Source: Butyrivibrio sp. WCD3002
GTDB taxonomy: Bacteria; Bacillota; Clostridia; Lachnospirales; Lachnospiraceae
Direction: 5' to 3'
Assembly: GCF_000424265.1 (NCBI RefSeq)
Contig: NZ_AUJO01000031.1
Location: forward strand, 1-32,038
DNA: 32,038 nucleotides
Numbering within the stretch: the first letter of the stretch is position 1; every line of letters starts with the position of its first letter. Positions 1-8,022 of this stretch are shown piece by piece. The notes under the pieces are model-generated. The model was not told the origin of the DNA and did not search any database. It saw only the letters and a program-made list of their open reading frames with translations. A program made the position numbers and the translations under genes.

Positions 1-27
1 GGGAGTGTAAAATAAAGTGTGTAAGTT
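1..27 (+). repeat. Left terminal inverted repeat of the IS256 element
   Basis: It aligns with the reverse complement of 1840-1866, with mismatches at bases 2, 9, 12 and 14. The inner part AAGTGTGTAAGTT is identical in both. The outermost base is also the first base of the window. Confidence 0.85.
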
Positions 28-53
28 AAAAAACATTAACTTACGCACTTTAT
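12..53 (+). other. Long hairpin at the left end of the IS256 element
   Basis: Positions 12-29 (ATAAAGTGTGTAAGTTAA) pair with 36-53 (TTAACTTACGCACTTTAT) over 18 bp with one G-T wobble and a six-base loop. The 5' arm overlaps the terminal repeat. Hairpins of this kind at IS left ends are known to limit read-through transcription or translation from outside promoters into the transposase gene. That role is inferred here. There is no long T-run after the stem (TTTAGTTT follows), so it may act as a weak terminator or only as an RNA fold. Confidence 0.6.
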
Positions 54-96
54 TTAGTTTATAGGGTGCGGTACATTAAAAGAAAGGATGAAAGGA

Positions 97-1359
97 ATGA
101 GTACAGAACTTATGGCACCAAGAAAGAACAAGAGAAGTGAAGCAGGAAGGGCTATTGCACAGGCTATCATTGACAATTATCAGCCTACAAACGCCCAAGA
201 GATGCAAGATGCAATCAAGGAAATATTTGGTCCTATGTTTGAAGCTATGCTTCAGGGAGAAATGGATTCTCATTTAGGATATGAATCTAATGATCATGGA
301 TATAAACCAACTACCAACCGTCGAAATGGTTATACTTCAAAGACGCTGAAGACTTCCATGGGCGATATTGAAATCCAGTCACCTAGAGATCGTGACGGTT
401 CATTTGAGCCCCAGGTTGTACCAAAGCGTACAAGAGATGTCAGCGGTATTGAAGACAAAGTCATTGCTATGTATGCTAAAGGAATGAGCCAGCGTGATAT
501 AGCAGATACCATTGAGGATATTTATGGATTTGAAATATCTGCAGAAATGATATCCAACATCACTGATCAGGTCATTGAAAAGGCCAAGGAATGGCAAAGC
601 AGACCGCTTAAGAGGTTCTATCCATTCATTTTTGTAGACTGTCTATATGTAGATATTCGCAAGGAGATGGAGACCAAAAGCTGTGCAGTTTATGTTATCC
701 TTGGGTATGATTCAAATGGCATAAAAGACATCCTGGGGATATGGATTGGAGAATCCGAAGGAAAACATTACTGGATGCAGATATTTGATGAAATCAAAGC
801 CCGTGGTGTTGAAGATATTCTCTTCATAAGCATGGATGGTGTTTCCGGGCTTGAAGAAGGTGCAAAATCAATCTTCAAGGATGTAGTCGTTCAACGCTGT
901 ATTGTACATCTGATCCGCAACTCCATAAGATATATCCCATCAAAGGATTACAAAGCTTATACCTCACAGCTTAAAAAAGTATACGGTGCATCCAGTCTCA
1001 AAGCTGCTGTGGCTGAATTTGAACGCTTCAAACAGAACTGGAGCAAGTATCCCGGAGCGGTCGATGTATGGACAAGAAACTGGAAACATGTTGAGCAACT
1101 CTTCAATTATGGCAGTGCTGTAAGAAAGGTGATGTACACAACTAACCCCATTGAGGCAATAAATTCAAGCCTTAGAAAAGTAACCAAAAAAGGTGCATTT
1201 CCTAGCGAGGATGCTGTGCTTAAGGCCCTTTATCTTCGTATCACAGAGCTTTATAAAAAGTGGAATGGTCGACCAGTGCCTAACTGGGCTATTGTAAGGA
1301 ATCAGCTTGCCATGGACACATCTATGCAAGCCCGGATCCTGAAATACGAAAAATACTGA
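97..1359 (+). CDS. IS256-family (Mutator-type) transposase
   Basis: This 420-residue DDE transposase moves the element. The presumed catalytic residues are D181 (in FVDCLYVD), D247 (in ISMDGVSG) and E353 (in TTNPIEAINS), which matches the order and spacing of the IS256 family. The N-terminal third carries the conserved segment with SPRDRDGSFEPQVVPK, and the C-terminus is complete for a family of about 400-420 residues. ATG at 88 is also in frame but touches the AAAGG at 83-87; ATG at 97 has that AAAGG nine bases upstream and is preferred. The stop at 1357 is followed within 25 bases by the next ORF, so the two are probably cotranscribed. It appears intact and able to function. Confidence 0.93.
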   Translation: MSTELMAPRKNKRSEAGRAIAQAIIDNYQPTNAQEMQDAIKEIFGPMFEAMLQGEMDSHLGYESNDHGYKPTTNRRNGYTSKTLKTSMGDIEIQSPRDRDGSFEPQVVPKRTRDVSGIEDKVIAMYAKGMSQRDIADTIEDIYGFEISAEMISNITDQVIEKAKEWQSRPLKRFYPFIFVDCLYVDIRKEMETKSCAVYVILGYDSNGIKDILGIWIGESEGKHYWMQIFDEIKARGVEDILFISMDGVSGLEEGAKSIFKDVVVQRCIVHLIRNSIRYIPSKDYKAYTSQLKKVYGASSLKAAVAEFERFKQNWSKYPGAVDVWTRNWKHVEQLFNYGSAVRKVMYTTNPIEAINSSLRKVTKKGAFPSEDAVLKALYLRITELYKKWNGRPVPNWAIVRNQLAMDTSMQARILKYEKY

Positions 1360-1380
1360 TCAAAGAAGGAGCACCACTGT

Positions 1381-1770
1381 ATGCGATTTAACAGATATCT
1401 TCCAGAAGAAACTAGAACACTGCTTGAAGAACAGTATAAAGATTATATCCAAAATACCCCTATGACCAAGAAGGAGCAGCGTGCTGTCCGAGAATGGGTA
1501 AAAGATGGTCATAGTGTTTATGAGAACAGTTCCGGTGGATGGTATGACGGTGGCGTTCCAATCCCATTTCTTGAAGTATACCGAGACGAAGAATACATCC
1601 GTATTCACACTAAGGATATGTCACCTGATGAAGCTCGTAAATTTGCTCTTAGTTATTATGGCTGGGATGACGATTCTATTCTGGAATCAGAGCCTATCCC
1701 CAATGAATCAGGCTATATACTTGATAAAAAGCTCATGAGTAAAATCGAAGCGGAGCTACCTTTTAGATAA
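1381..1770 (+). CDS. Passenger protein of the IS256 element, unknown function
   Basis: This is a 129-residue, charged, soluble-looking protein with no signal peptide or membrane segment, encoded inside the element between the transposase and the right inverted repeat. AAGGAG lies about nine bases before the ATG, and the gene starts 21 bases after the transposase stop, so cotranscription is likely. A terminator follows at 1797-1826. Visible features are a Trp/Gly-rich patch (SSGGWYDGGVPIPF) around residues 50-63 and an acidic patch around GWDDDS. I do not recognise a domain. Canonical IS256 elements carry only the transposase, so a second gene is unusual. It could be a transposition accessory or regulator, or a cargo gene. 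Confidence 0.75.
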   Translation: MRFNRYLPEETRTLLEEQYKDYIQNTPMTKKEQRAVREWVKDGHSVYENSSGGWYDGGVPIPFLEVYRDEEYIRIHTKDMSPDEARKFALSYYGWDDDSILESEPIPNESGYILDKKLMSKIEAELPFR

Positions 1771-1796
1771 GATTACTGACACCATTTTTTACCGCA

Positions 1797-1826
1797 AAAA
1801 TCGGTGGTCATGCGACCACCGATTTT
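1797..1826 (+). terminator. Intrinsic terminator of the IS256 transcription unit
   Basis: AAAATCGGTGGTC and GACCACCGATTTT form a perfect 13-bp stem around a four-base ATGC loop. The A/T-rich arms give a T-tract on either strand, so it may work in both directions. It lies inside the right inverted repeat and would end the transposase/passenger transcript. Confidence 0.85.
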
Positions 1827-1839
1827 AATAAAAGTAAAA

Positions 1840-1866
1840 AACTTACACACTTAACTTGACACTCTC
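1840..1866 (-). repeat. Right terminal inverted repeat of the IS256 element
   Basis: It reads AACTTACACACTTAACTTGA then CACTCTC on the plus strand, the inverse of the left end. It defines the right boundary of the element at about 1866. Confidence 0.85.
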
Positions 1867-1880
1867 GGACAAATATAAAA

Positions 1881-1920
1881 GTCCCGATGTATACCTTTAT
1901 AAAAAGGCATACACCGGGAC
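1881..1920 (-). terminator. Terminator after copA
   Basis: On the minus strand GTCCCGGTGTATGCCTTT pairs with AAAGGTATACATCGGGAC (two G-T/A-C imperfections) and is followed by TTTTATATTT. It begins 23 bases after the copA stop. The IS256 element ends 14 bases beyond it, so the insertion left the copper operon transcript complete. Confidence 0.88.
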
Positions 1921-1942
1921 TTATTTTATATTATGTCTGTGC

Positions 1943-4522
1943 TCAGATCACTCCTGCAAACTCATAGCCTGCTTCTTCTACAGCAGCCTTGATGACAGCT
2001 TCATCAACATCCTTTGAGTTTGTTATAGTTACAAGGTTATCTTTGTGAGATGCAACTGCACTTTCGATACCGTCAATTGCTTCAAGAGCCTTCTTTACAT
2101 GAGCCTCGCAGTGCTCGCACATCATTCCGTTTACTGTGATCTTCATTTCATTATTTTCCTTTCCTGTTTCATTATTTATGATCTGACCGGTGAAAGCTTC
2201 ATCGGAAGAATCCTTTTGTATTAAATTGCCGGTGACGGCATTTTTAATAGCCTTATCTCTTGAACTGTCATAGGGCTTTATCCAGTTAAGCCTAAGGGCA
2301 TTTGATACCACGCAAAAGCTTGATAAGCCCATGGCTGCTGCTCCGAATATTGGATTAAGCTCCCATCCAAAGGCTGCTACATAGCATCCTGCCGCAAGGG
2401 GTATTCCAAGTACGTTATAGAAAAATGCCCAGAAAAGATTTTCATGGATATTTCTAAGAGTACTCCTGGATATCCTTATAGCTGCCGCAACATCCTTTAT
2501 ACTACTTTTCATTAAGACAACATCTGCTGCATCTATTGCAACGTCTGTGCCTGCGCCGATGGCTATTCCAAGGTTTGCAGATGTAAGAGCAGGTGCATCA
2601 TTTATACCATCACCTACCATGGTAACAGTTCCATGCTCCATAAGCTGCCTGATGACCGCTTCTTTTCCGTCAGGCTTTACAGATGCTACAACCTCATCAA
2701 CACCTGCCTGCTTCGCTATGGCCTTTGCTGTAACCTCATTATCACCCGTAAGCATAACCACATGAATTCCCAGATTTTTAAGCTCTGAAATTGCTTCAGG
2801 CGAATCCTCCTTTATCACATCGCTGACTCCGATGATTCCAAGTAGCGTATTCGCCTTTGCAATAAGTACCGGAGTCTTTCCGCTACGTGCAAGCTCATCT
2901 ATCTTCTGCCTGGTTTTTGTATTTACATTACCTATAACACTCTCAATATACTTAAGATTTCCGCCGTAAATTGCTGTGCCTTCAAGCTTTGCCTTCAATC
3001 CGTTTCCGGACAGTACTTCGAATTCCGAAGTATCTTCCGGGGTGATTTTTTTATCTGCCGCATAGTCTGTTACCGCTCTGGATATCGGATGTTCACTCTT
3101 TGATTCAAGAGCATAGGCAACCTTCAAAAGCTCATTCTCAGAAATACCCTCTGCAGTAACTATGTCAGTTACCTTCATCTCCCCGGTTGTGATGGTACCT
3201 GTTTTATCAAGAGCAACTATCTGAGTTTTGCCTGCCTGCTCAAGTGAAGCTGCAGTTTTAAAAAGAATTCCGGTCTTTGCAGAGACGCCGTTTCCTACCA
3301 TTATGGCAACCGGTGTTGCAAGACCCAGGGCACAGGGGCAGCTTATAACCAGCACTGATACCGCTCTTGCTATGGCATAGCCCACGCTCTGTCCGGCAAG
3401 GAGCCATGCGAAAAATGTAACAAGGGCTATTCCTATTACTACAGGAACAAAAACTCCGGAAACCTTATCTGCTATCTTCGCTATGGGAGCCTTTGTGGCT
3501 GCCGCGTCACTAACCATTTTTATAATAGCTGAAAGAGTGGTATCTTCGCCAACTCTTGTGGCTTCGCAAACCATATATCCCGATGTGTTAATGGTTGCTG
3601 CCGATACATTATCACCTACTGTTTTTTCTACAGGAACACTTTCACCTGTAAGTGCGGATTCATTTACTGCGCTTTCGCCCTCTGAAACAATACCATCCAC
3701 GGGTATGCTGTCCCCGGGTCTTACCACAAATTTATCGCCAACCTTTACTTCCTCTATCGGAACTGTGGTCTCAGTACCATCACGTAAAATCACGGCAGTC
3801 TTGGTAGAAAGATCCATCAGACCCTTAAGGGCACTTGTTGTTTTCCCTTTTGATCTTGCTTCAAGCATCTTACCTACAGTGATCAAGGTAAGGATCATGG
3901 TTGCTGCCTCAAAGTAAAACTGATTCATGTAGTACATGACCTTTTCAGTATCAGCGGCCTGCACAGCGCCTGTCATTGCAAAAAGAGCAACTATACTGTA
4001 GCCGTATGACGCCGTAGCACCAAGAGCTACAAGGGTATCCATATTGGGTGATCTGTGAAGCAGCCCCTTAAAACCGCTTATGAAAAACTTCTGATTTATC
4101 ACCATGATCATTCCGGCAATCAGGAGCTCATATAATCCCATTGCCACATGATTCCCATCAAGGAATCCGGGAAGAGGCCAGTCCCAAAGCATGTGTCCCA
4201 TGGACACATACATAAGAGGAATCAGCAGTATTACTGATGCGATCAGTCTCTTTTTCATTTTAGGAGTCTCAGTGTCCTTTAAAGAATCATCTGTGGCTGA
4301 TGACATAGCTTTTTTGCCATCTTCACTTTTGCGGCTTGCTCCATAGCCTGCTGCCTCTACCGCAGCTATTATATCCTCAGGGCGAGCCGAGCCTTCAACT
4401 CCCATCGAATTTGTAAGCAGGCTCACAGCGCAGCTCTCTACGCCCTCCACTGAACTTACCGCCTTCTCGACTCTGGTCTGACAGGCAGCACAGCTCATTC
4501 CTGTTACTTTGTATTGTTCCAT
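1943..4522 (-). CDS. copA: Copper-exporting P1B-type ATPase with N- and C-terminal metal-binding domains
   Basis: This 859-residue integral membrane pump hydrolyses ATP to export Cu(I). An N-terminal HMA domain has GMSCAAC (Cys11, Cys14). Transmembrane segments follow, with the actuator motif LTGES, the Cu(I) site CPC at 395-397, the phosphorylated Asp439 in DKTGT, SEHP and GDGINDAP. After the last transmembrane pair, a linker of about 50 polar residues leads to a second HMA domain at about 793-859 with MMCEHC (Cys802, Cys805). CopZ chaperones normally look like this last domain as separate proteins, so the gene looks like a copA-copZ fusion. GAGGAG lies six bases before the ATG. It starts 17 bases after csoR and shares its promoter. 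Confidence 0.97.
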   Translation of the reverse strand: MEQYKVTGMSCAACQTRVEKAVSSVEGVESCAVSLLTNSMGVEGSARPEDIIAAVEAAGYGASRKSEDGKKAMSSATDDSLKDTETPKMKKRLIASVILLIPLMYVSMGHMLWDWPLPGFLDGNHVAMGLYELLIAGMIMVINQKFFISGFKGLLHRSPNMDTLVALGATASYGYSIVALFAMTGAVQAADTEKVMYYMNQFYFEAATMILTLITVGKMLEARSKGKTTSALKGLMDLSTKTAVILRDGTETTVPIEEVKVGDKFVVRPGDSIPVDGIVSEGESAVNESALTGESVPVEKTVGDNVSAATINTSGYMVCEATRVGEDTTLSAIIKMVSDAAATKAPIAKIADKVSGVFVPVVIGIALVTFFAWLLAGQSVGYAIARAVSVLVISCPCALGLATPVAIMVGNGVSAKTGILFKTAASLEQAGKTQIVALDKTGTITTGEMKVTDIVTAEGISENELLKVAYALESKSEHPISRAVTDYAADKKITPEDTSEFEVLSGNGLKAKLEGTAIYGGNLKYIESVIGNVNTKTRQKIDELARSGKTPVLIAKANTLLGIIGVSDVIKEDSPEAISELKNLGIHVVMLTGDNEVTAKAIAKQAGVDEVVASVKPDGKEAVIRQLMEHGTVTMVGDGINDAPALTSANLGIAIGAGTDVAIDAADVVLMKSSIKDVAAAIRISRSTLRNIHENLFWAFFYNVLGIPLAAGCYVAAFGWELNPIFGAAAMGLSSFCVVSNALRLNWIKPYDSSRDKAIKNAVTGNLIQKDSSDEAFTGQIINNETGKENNEMKITVNGMMCEHCEAHVKKALEAIDGIESAVASHKDNLVTITNSKDVDEAVIKAAVEEAGYEFAGVI
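2144..2165 (-). promoter_or_regulatory. Possible internal translation start for a separate CopZ-like chaperone
   Basis: Inside copA, the minus strand reads AGGAAAGG (2165-2158), then 11 bases, then an in-frame ATG at 2146. Starting there would make a 67-residue protein ([13 protein letters not shown]...) that coincides with the C-terminal HMA domain and has the size and motif of a free CopZ. The Shine-Dalgarno match is good and the spacing slightly long. That it is used is inference. Confidence 0.45.
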
Positions 4523-4539
4523 AATTACTCCTCTTTAGC

Positions 4540-4878
4540 TTACTTCATGAGCTTCTGCATGGTGGCAACAAGCTCATCTATAACTTCCTCATTGCCTTCT
4601 CTGATGTTCTCAACAACACAGGTCTTCATGTGGTTTGCAAGAAGGGCTTTATTGAAGCTGTTAAGGGCACTGGTAATAGCTGAAACCTGCATCAGAATAT
4701 CTGTACAGTAGGCATCATTTTCCAGCATTCCTTCAACACCTCTGACCTGGCCCTCGATTCTCTTAAGCCTGTTCATAAGGTCCTTGAATTCCTTATCATC
4801 TCTTTCTTTTGTTTTGCCTGAACAGCAGCAACCACACTCTTCCTGAAGCTCTTCAGTCATATTTAAAGTATCTGCCAT
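4540..4878 (-). CDS. csoR: Copper-sensing transcriptional repressor CsoR
   Basis: This 112-residue all-helical repressor of the CsoR/RcnR family releases DNA when it binds Cu(I). The copper ligands expected for the family are present as Cys58 (DAYC), His83 and Cys87 (NHMKTC), after the family segment LMNRLKRIEGQVRGVEGM. The N-terminus adds a Cys-rich stretch (ECGCCCSG, residues 15-21) that short CsoR proteins lack and that might bind extra metal. A longer reading frame exists upstream, but ATG at 4878 has AGGAG eight bases before it, and the extension would run through the operators. It represses csoR-copA through the dyads at 4900-4953. Confidence 0.95.
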   Translation of the reverse strand: MADTLNMTEELQEECGCCCSGKTKERDDKEFKDLMNRLKRIEGQVRGVEGMLENDAYCTDILMQVSAITSALNSFNKALLANHMKTCVVENIREGNEEVIDELVATMQKLMK

Positions 4879-4899
4879 AACGTATCTCCTATCTATTGC

Positions 4900-4959
4900 A
4901 TACCCCCATGGGGTATCCTTACAAGCAAAATAATATACCCCAGAGGGGTATATTGTCAA
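4900..4959 (-). promoter_or_regulatory. csoR-copA promoter with two CsoR operator dyads
   Basis: On the minus strand the -35 TTGACA (4959-4954) and -10 TATATT (4937-4932) are 16 bases apart. A perfect dyad ATATACCCC-AGA-GGGGTATAT (4933-4953, plus-strand reading) fills the spacer and overlaps the -10. A second dyad ATACCCC-CAT-GGGGTAT (4900-4916) lies in the 5' leader, 22 bases before the csoR ATG. Both match the known CsoR box pattern TACCCC-N3-GGGGTA. Binding at the first would block RNA polymerase directly and binding at the second would block early elongation; this is inferred from position. Confidence 0.92.
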
Positions 4960-4996
4960 TTAGATTTTTTGCAATTTGTTTTTAAAGCTACCAAAA

Positions 4997-5866
4997 TTAT
5001 AAAGTGCCGCTATCTGATACACCTTTTTCCGCAGCATTTTCACTTTGGGTTCTTACAAAAATAACATACATAACTATGGCAATGACCCATGCACAGATTA
5101 TTGTAAACACTCCGGTTTCGCTGACATAATACATCTTATCGTCTCCGATTGTGATAGCCTGGAAAACAGCCTGATCAAAGGCGTTATGTGACGCATGCAG
5201 GAAAGCTGAAGGCCATACACTTCCGCTTTTTATAGCCAGTATTGCAGAAATAATTGCGACAGGAATTATATGAAGCATGAAAGCCACAACCCTGTATCCA
5301 AGAGATGTGCCATCCATATATCCGCCTGATACAAGAATTGGAAGGTGCCATGCGCCCCAGAATAAACCTACAGCCAGCATGGCCTTTTTCTCATCCATAC
5401 GTTCAAGCAGCGCAGGAAGCATAAAGCCTCTCCAGCCAAGCTCCTCTCCTGTAGCAGTCATCATTGAAACAAGCACCATAACAACTGAGTAAACAGCCAG
5501 GTCCTTCATTATTATGGCAAAGGGAACTCCGGTGTAACCAAAGTTCTCGGGATGCATGGTCCAGTAAATTCTATAGGGTATAAAAAGATATATGAACGGT
5601 ATCAAAATACCAAGAAAAACATAGCCTATTTTGCAACGCTTTATCCCCATAAGCGGATCTGTCTTTTTAAAAGAAAATTTCTCACCCTTCTCTCGAATAT
5701 TAACGATTGCTGCTATAAATGCCGAGAAAGCAGGAACCCACATCAAAACTGCAACAGCCCACTCCGGGCCTCCCATAATATAAACAGTCTCCCAAATGGC
5801 TGAAAAGCCGATTACCAGCAGAAAAAATGTAATCAAAGACTTTCTGCTATATTTCACTTCTTTCAT
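4997..5866 (-). CDS. CPBP-family intramembrane metalloprotease
   Basis: This 289-residue polytopic membrane protein of the CPBP (CAAX protease and bacteriocin-processing, Abi) family has eight or so hydrophobic segments. The catalytic motifs are present in order: GEELGWRGF (the EExxxR motif), FWGAWHLP and a late HASHNAF. In bacteria these proteins are tied to bacteriocin self-immunity, peptide maturation or sporulation; no substrate is visible here. GGGAG lies about ten bases before the ATG. It follows the MBL gene by 29 bases and probably shares its transcript. No clear terminator is seen between its stop and the csoR promoter. Confidence 0.88.
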   Translation of the reverse strand: MKEVKYSRKSLITFFLLVIGFSAIWETVYIMGGPEWAVAVLMWVPAFSAFIAAIVNIREKGEKFSFKKTDPLMGIKRCKIGYVFLGILIPFIYLFIPYRIYWTMHPENFGYTGVPFAIIMKDLAVYSVVMVLVSMMTATGEELGWRGFMLPALLERMDEKKAMLAVGLFWGAWHLPILVSGGYMDGTSLGYRVVAFMLHIIPVAIISAILAIKSGSVWPSAFLHASHNAFDQAVFQAITIGDDKMYYVSETGVFTIICAWVIAIVMYVIFVRTQSENAAEKGVSDSGTL

Positions 5867-5895
5867 TCCTAAAAACTCCCTTTTGTTTATTCTTA

Positions 5896-6573
5896 TCAGC
5901 TCAAAATATCTTCGACGATACCTTTAGGCGTATCAGGTGTCCAATGTCCCTCAAGGCATATATCAGCATCTATTGAAGATATGGTAGCTGCAAGTTTCTC
6001 ACATAATTCCCGGTTCTTTTCTCCGGTTGGAAATACACCGCTGTTTGAATCCCCAAGAAAAAGAACCTTTTCATCAATAATATGGATAAGCGTAGAATCA
6101 TCAGTGTGTGGAGATTCAGCCTGAAAAAGCCTGACAGGGCAGCTTCCCAGATCAAGCATTAACTCCCCATCAAAGACCATGTCCGCAGGAGTTACTATAA
6201 CCTCCTTATTATCACGATATTCATTTCTAATGCTCTCATGCATATTAAGGAAGAACTCCGGTCCTTCCTTTAAAAGCCTGCCCCTAATATCAAGAATATA
6301 CTGATTCGTTCTGCTATTAGCTATGCAGAGCCCGCTCACGGCATGCATTGCAAAGGTATGATCCCAGTGCCAGTGAGTAAGCACAGTTAAAGCAGGGAGA
6401 GGAAGCCCCTCTCCCTGCAATGCCTTATAGAATTCTTCTGTATGGGCAGCTGAATGTCCCGCATCAATAGCAAGAGACCAGTTATCCCCTTTAATGTACC
6501 CAAGATTGGGTCTGTCCCTTTCCTGTTCAAAGGGATAGTACCAAACCCTTTCCGATAACCTTTCTAATTTCAT
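5896..6573 (-). CDS. Metallo-beta-lactamase-fold hydrolase
   Basis: This 225-residue soluble protein has a full set of MBL metal ligands: THWHWDH (His67, His69, Asp71, His72), a later His in ESPHTDD, Asp in FLGDSNSG and the final His in EGHW. The size and the single-domain layout fit a general MBL-fold hydrolase; the substrate cannot be told. A TTG at 6600 overlaps the stop of the upstream gene, but ATG at 6573 has AGGGG five bases before it and is preferred. It lies in a short cluster with the alkyltransferase-like gene upstream and the CPBP protease downstream. Confidence 0.86.
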   Translation of the reverse strand: MKLERLSERVWYYPFEQERDRPNLGYIKGDNWSLAIDAGHSAAHTEEFYKALQGEGLPLPALTVLTHWHWDHTFAMHAVSGLCIANSRTNQYILDIRGRLLKEGPEFFLNMHESIRNEYRDNKEVIVTPADMVFDGELMLDLGSCPVRLFQAESPHTDDSTLIHIIDEKVLFLGDSNSGVFPTGEKNRELCEKLAATISSIDADICLEGHWTPDTPKGIVEDILS

Positions 6574-6596
6574 AACAACCCCTGATCCTATAGGTA

Positions 6597-6938
6597 TCAA
6601 ACTTCATCCATTACAATTCTGTATTTTTCCAAATCCACTTTGCCATCAACAACCGTAACGCCTTCGCTCTCTAATATCTCTGCCTGTTTCAATGCACCAC
6701 CAAAGGCATATTTAACGGCAAGCTCGCCCTTAGAGTTAACAACCCTGTGGCAGGGTATTGTATCGGGGTCAGGATTTTTATGAAGAGCATTTCCAACTGC
6801 TCTTGCCATTTTCCTGTCCCCTGCCATCTGCGCAACATCTGCATAAGTGGCAACCCTGCCCTTGGGGATTTTCTTTACTGCTTCATATATTCTTTTTGAG
6901 GGGGAATATGTGATTAAATCGTCGTTCTCTGCAACCAT
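6597..6938 (-). CDS. MGMT-family DNA methyltransferase domain protein (O6-alkylguanine repair type)
   Basis: This 113-residue protein consists of the DNA-binding and active-site domain of O6-alkylguanine-DNA alkyltransferases only. It holds the helix-turn-helix with RAVGNALHKNP and the acceptor motif IPCHRV (Cys63). The N-terminal domain of full-length Ada/Ogt proteins (about 60-70 residues) is absent. Alkyltransferase-like proteins replace the Cys with Trp (PWHR), but here the Cys is kept, so it could transfer alkyl groups. The ribosome binding site is poor (AAAAAAGA before ATG), unlike its neighbours. The stop is just upstream of the MBL gene. Confidence 0.88.
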   Translation of the reverse strand: MVAENDDLITYSPSKRIYEAVKKIPKGRVATYADVAQMAGDRKMARAVGNALHKNPDPDTIPCHRVVNSKGELAVKYAFGGALKQAEILESEGVTVVDGKVDLEKYRIVMDEV

Positions 6939-6951
6939 TCTTTTTTATGAC

Positions 6952-6980
6952 ATCATCCGGTTCTCTCCATCCGGGATGAT
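6952..6980. other. Imperfect hairpin between serine hydrolase and alkyltransferase genes
   Basis: ATCATCCGG (6952-6960) pairs with CCGGGATGAT (6971-6980) with one bulged base and a ten-base loop. No T-run follows on either strand, so it does not look like a standard terminator. It could be an RNA-processing or stabilising fold. Confidence 0.35.
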
Positions 6981-6995
6981 CATGTTCCGGCCTTT

Positions 6996-7994
6996 CTAAT
7001 TTTTCCTGATATTCCTTGCAATCTCCCAGACATCATCACCATAATTGCTGACATACACAGCAATCCTGTTATTGTTTGGATTATAATCCGAAATAAAGCA
7101 GACTCCGGGATCACATCCCTGGAAATACGGAATATCCTTTTGCTCTTTTCCATCGATTATCCAAACGCCATAGCCATAATATCCTTCTTCTGGATCATTG
7201 CCATCGCCGCTGTGTTTACTTAGCATATTGTCAGCCATTTCTTTTGAAAGAAGCTTGCCGCCCTTAAGTCCCTTCCAGAAATTTGCAATGTCTTTTACTG
7301 TGATAAATGCACCGCCTGCACCTGTGCCCTTGGCATCCACGCAGAAAATATTGGTTCTCAAATCATCTGCGCTGTTGCACCACAAATAGTTTACAGCACA
7401 TTTTGCAGGGAGCTTATCAAGCTCGTAGTAGCCTGTGCCTGTCATACCGCATTTATCAAATATATTTTCCTTAAGATACAGATCAAAGGGCTGCCCTGTT
7501 ACTCTCTCCAGGATCATGGCAAGTACAACGTAACCTGTATTGTTATACTGAAATTTGCTTCCTTTAGGATACATCATGGGCTTATCGATGAAAAGCGGAA
7601 GCAGGTCATCATTATGCCTGATCTTATAATTGGGAAAATCAACCCACAGCTCCTCATACTCGTCCATCACGGATTCATCAAAATAATCCGGTATTCCAGA
7701 TGTATGGTTTAAAAGCTGCTCAACAGTTATATCTGTATCAATCTCTTTCCAGTCGATATCTATAAGTTTCCCTATTGTATCTGCAAAATGGAGCCTTTCT
7801 TTTTCAATAAGCTGCAGTATGCCAACTGCCACAAAAACTTTTCCCGCTGATGCGCTGGCAAATTTAGTGTCTATAGTATTGGGTAATTCATTGGCATAAT
7901 CTCTGTATCCGGCTGCATGCTGTATCAGCACCTTATCATCCTGCAGAATATATGCTGCACCTCTGAAGTTTTCAGGTATAAATTCTTCAAACAT
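6996..7994 (-). CDS. Serine hydrolase, class C beta-lactamase/DD-peptidase fold
   Basis: This 332-residue protein of the beta-lactamase-related serine hydrolase family has SxxK as Ser49-Ala-Gly-Lys52 and the YxN motif as YNN in QYNNTGYV. No signal peptide is visible, so it is probably cytoplasmic and more likely an esterase or peptidase than a true beta-lactamase. ATG at 7994 has GGAGG six bases upstream; a TTG two codons earlier is less likely. It follows the ABC permease by 28 bases, so it is probably the third gene of that operon. Confidence 0.88.
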   Translation of the reverse strand: MFEEFIPENFRGAAYILQDDKVLIQHAAGYRDYANELPNTIDTKFASASAGKVFVAVGILQLIEKERLHFADTIGKLIDIDWKEIDTDITVEQLLNHTSGIPDYFDESVMDEYEELWVDFPNYKIRHNDDLLPLFIDKPMMYPKGSKFQYNNTGYVVLAMILERVTGQPFDLYLKENIFDKCGMTGTGYYELDKLPAKCAVNYLWCNSADDLRTNIFCVDAKGTGAGGAFITVKDIANFWKGLKGGKLLSKEMADNMLSKHSGDGNDPEEGYYGYGVWIIDGKEQKDIPYFQGCDPGVCFISDYNPNNNRIAVYVSNYGDDVWEIARNIRKN

Positions 7995-8022
7995 ACTCAA
8001 CCTCCATTAGGACTGGTTTCTC

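Larger units (their letters stand above)
1..1866 (+). mobile_element. IS256-family insertion sequence, complete or nearly so
   Basis: The two ends carry related inverted repeats of about 27 bp. The left end begins GGGAGTGTAAAATAAAGTGT and the right end, read in reverse complement, begins GAGAGTGTCAAGTTAAGTGT; both continue into GTAAGTT. Between them lie a Mutator-type (IS256) transposase and a second ORF in the same direction, followed by a terminator just inside the right repeat. IS256 elements usually make 8-9 bp target duplications. The bases after the right end (GGACAAAT, 1867-1874) would be one copy, but the other copy lies outside the window. Position 1 aligns with the outermost base of the right repeat, so the window starts at the element's tip. 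The element sits just past the copA terminator and breaks no gene on its right side. Confidence 0.9.

Noticed and set aside
3483..3917. 144-codon plus-strand ORF antisense to copA
   Set aside because: It is a shadow of the copA frame with Ser/Thr/Pro-rich low-complexity text and no ribosome binding site.
4879..4959. N-terminal extension of csoR by 27 codons
   Set aside because: It would run through both CsoR operators and the -10 box, and the internal ATG at 4878 has a strong ribosome binding site; the extra residues do not look like the family.
6996..7994. True secreted class C beta-lactamase
   Set aside because: SxxK and YNN are present but there is no signal peptide; the broader serine hydrolase call is safer.
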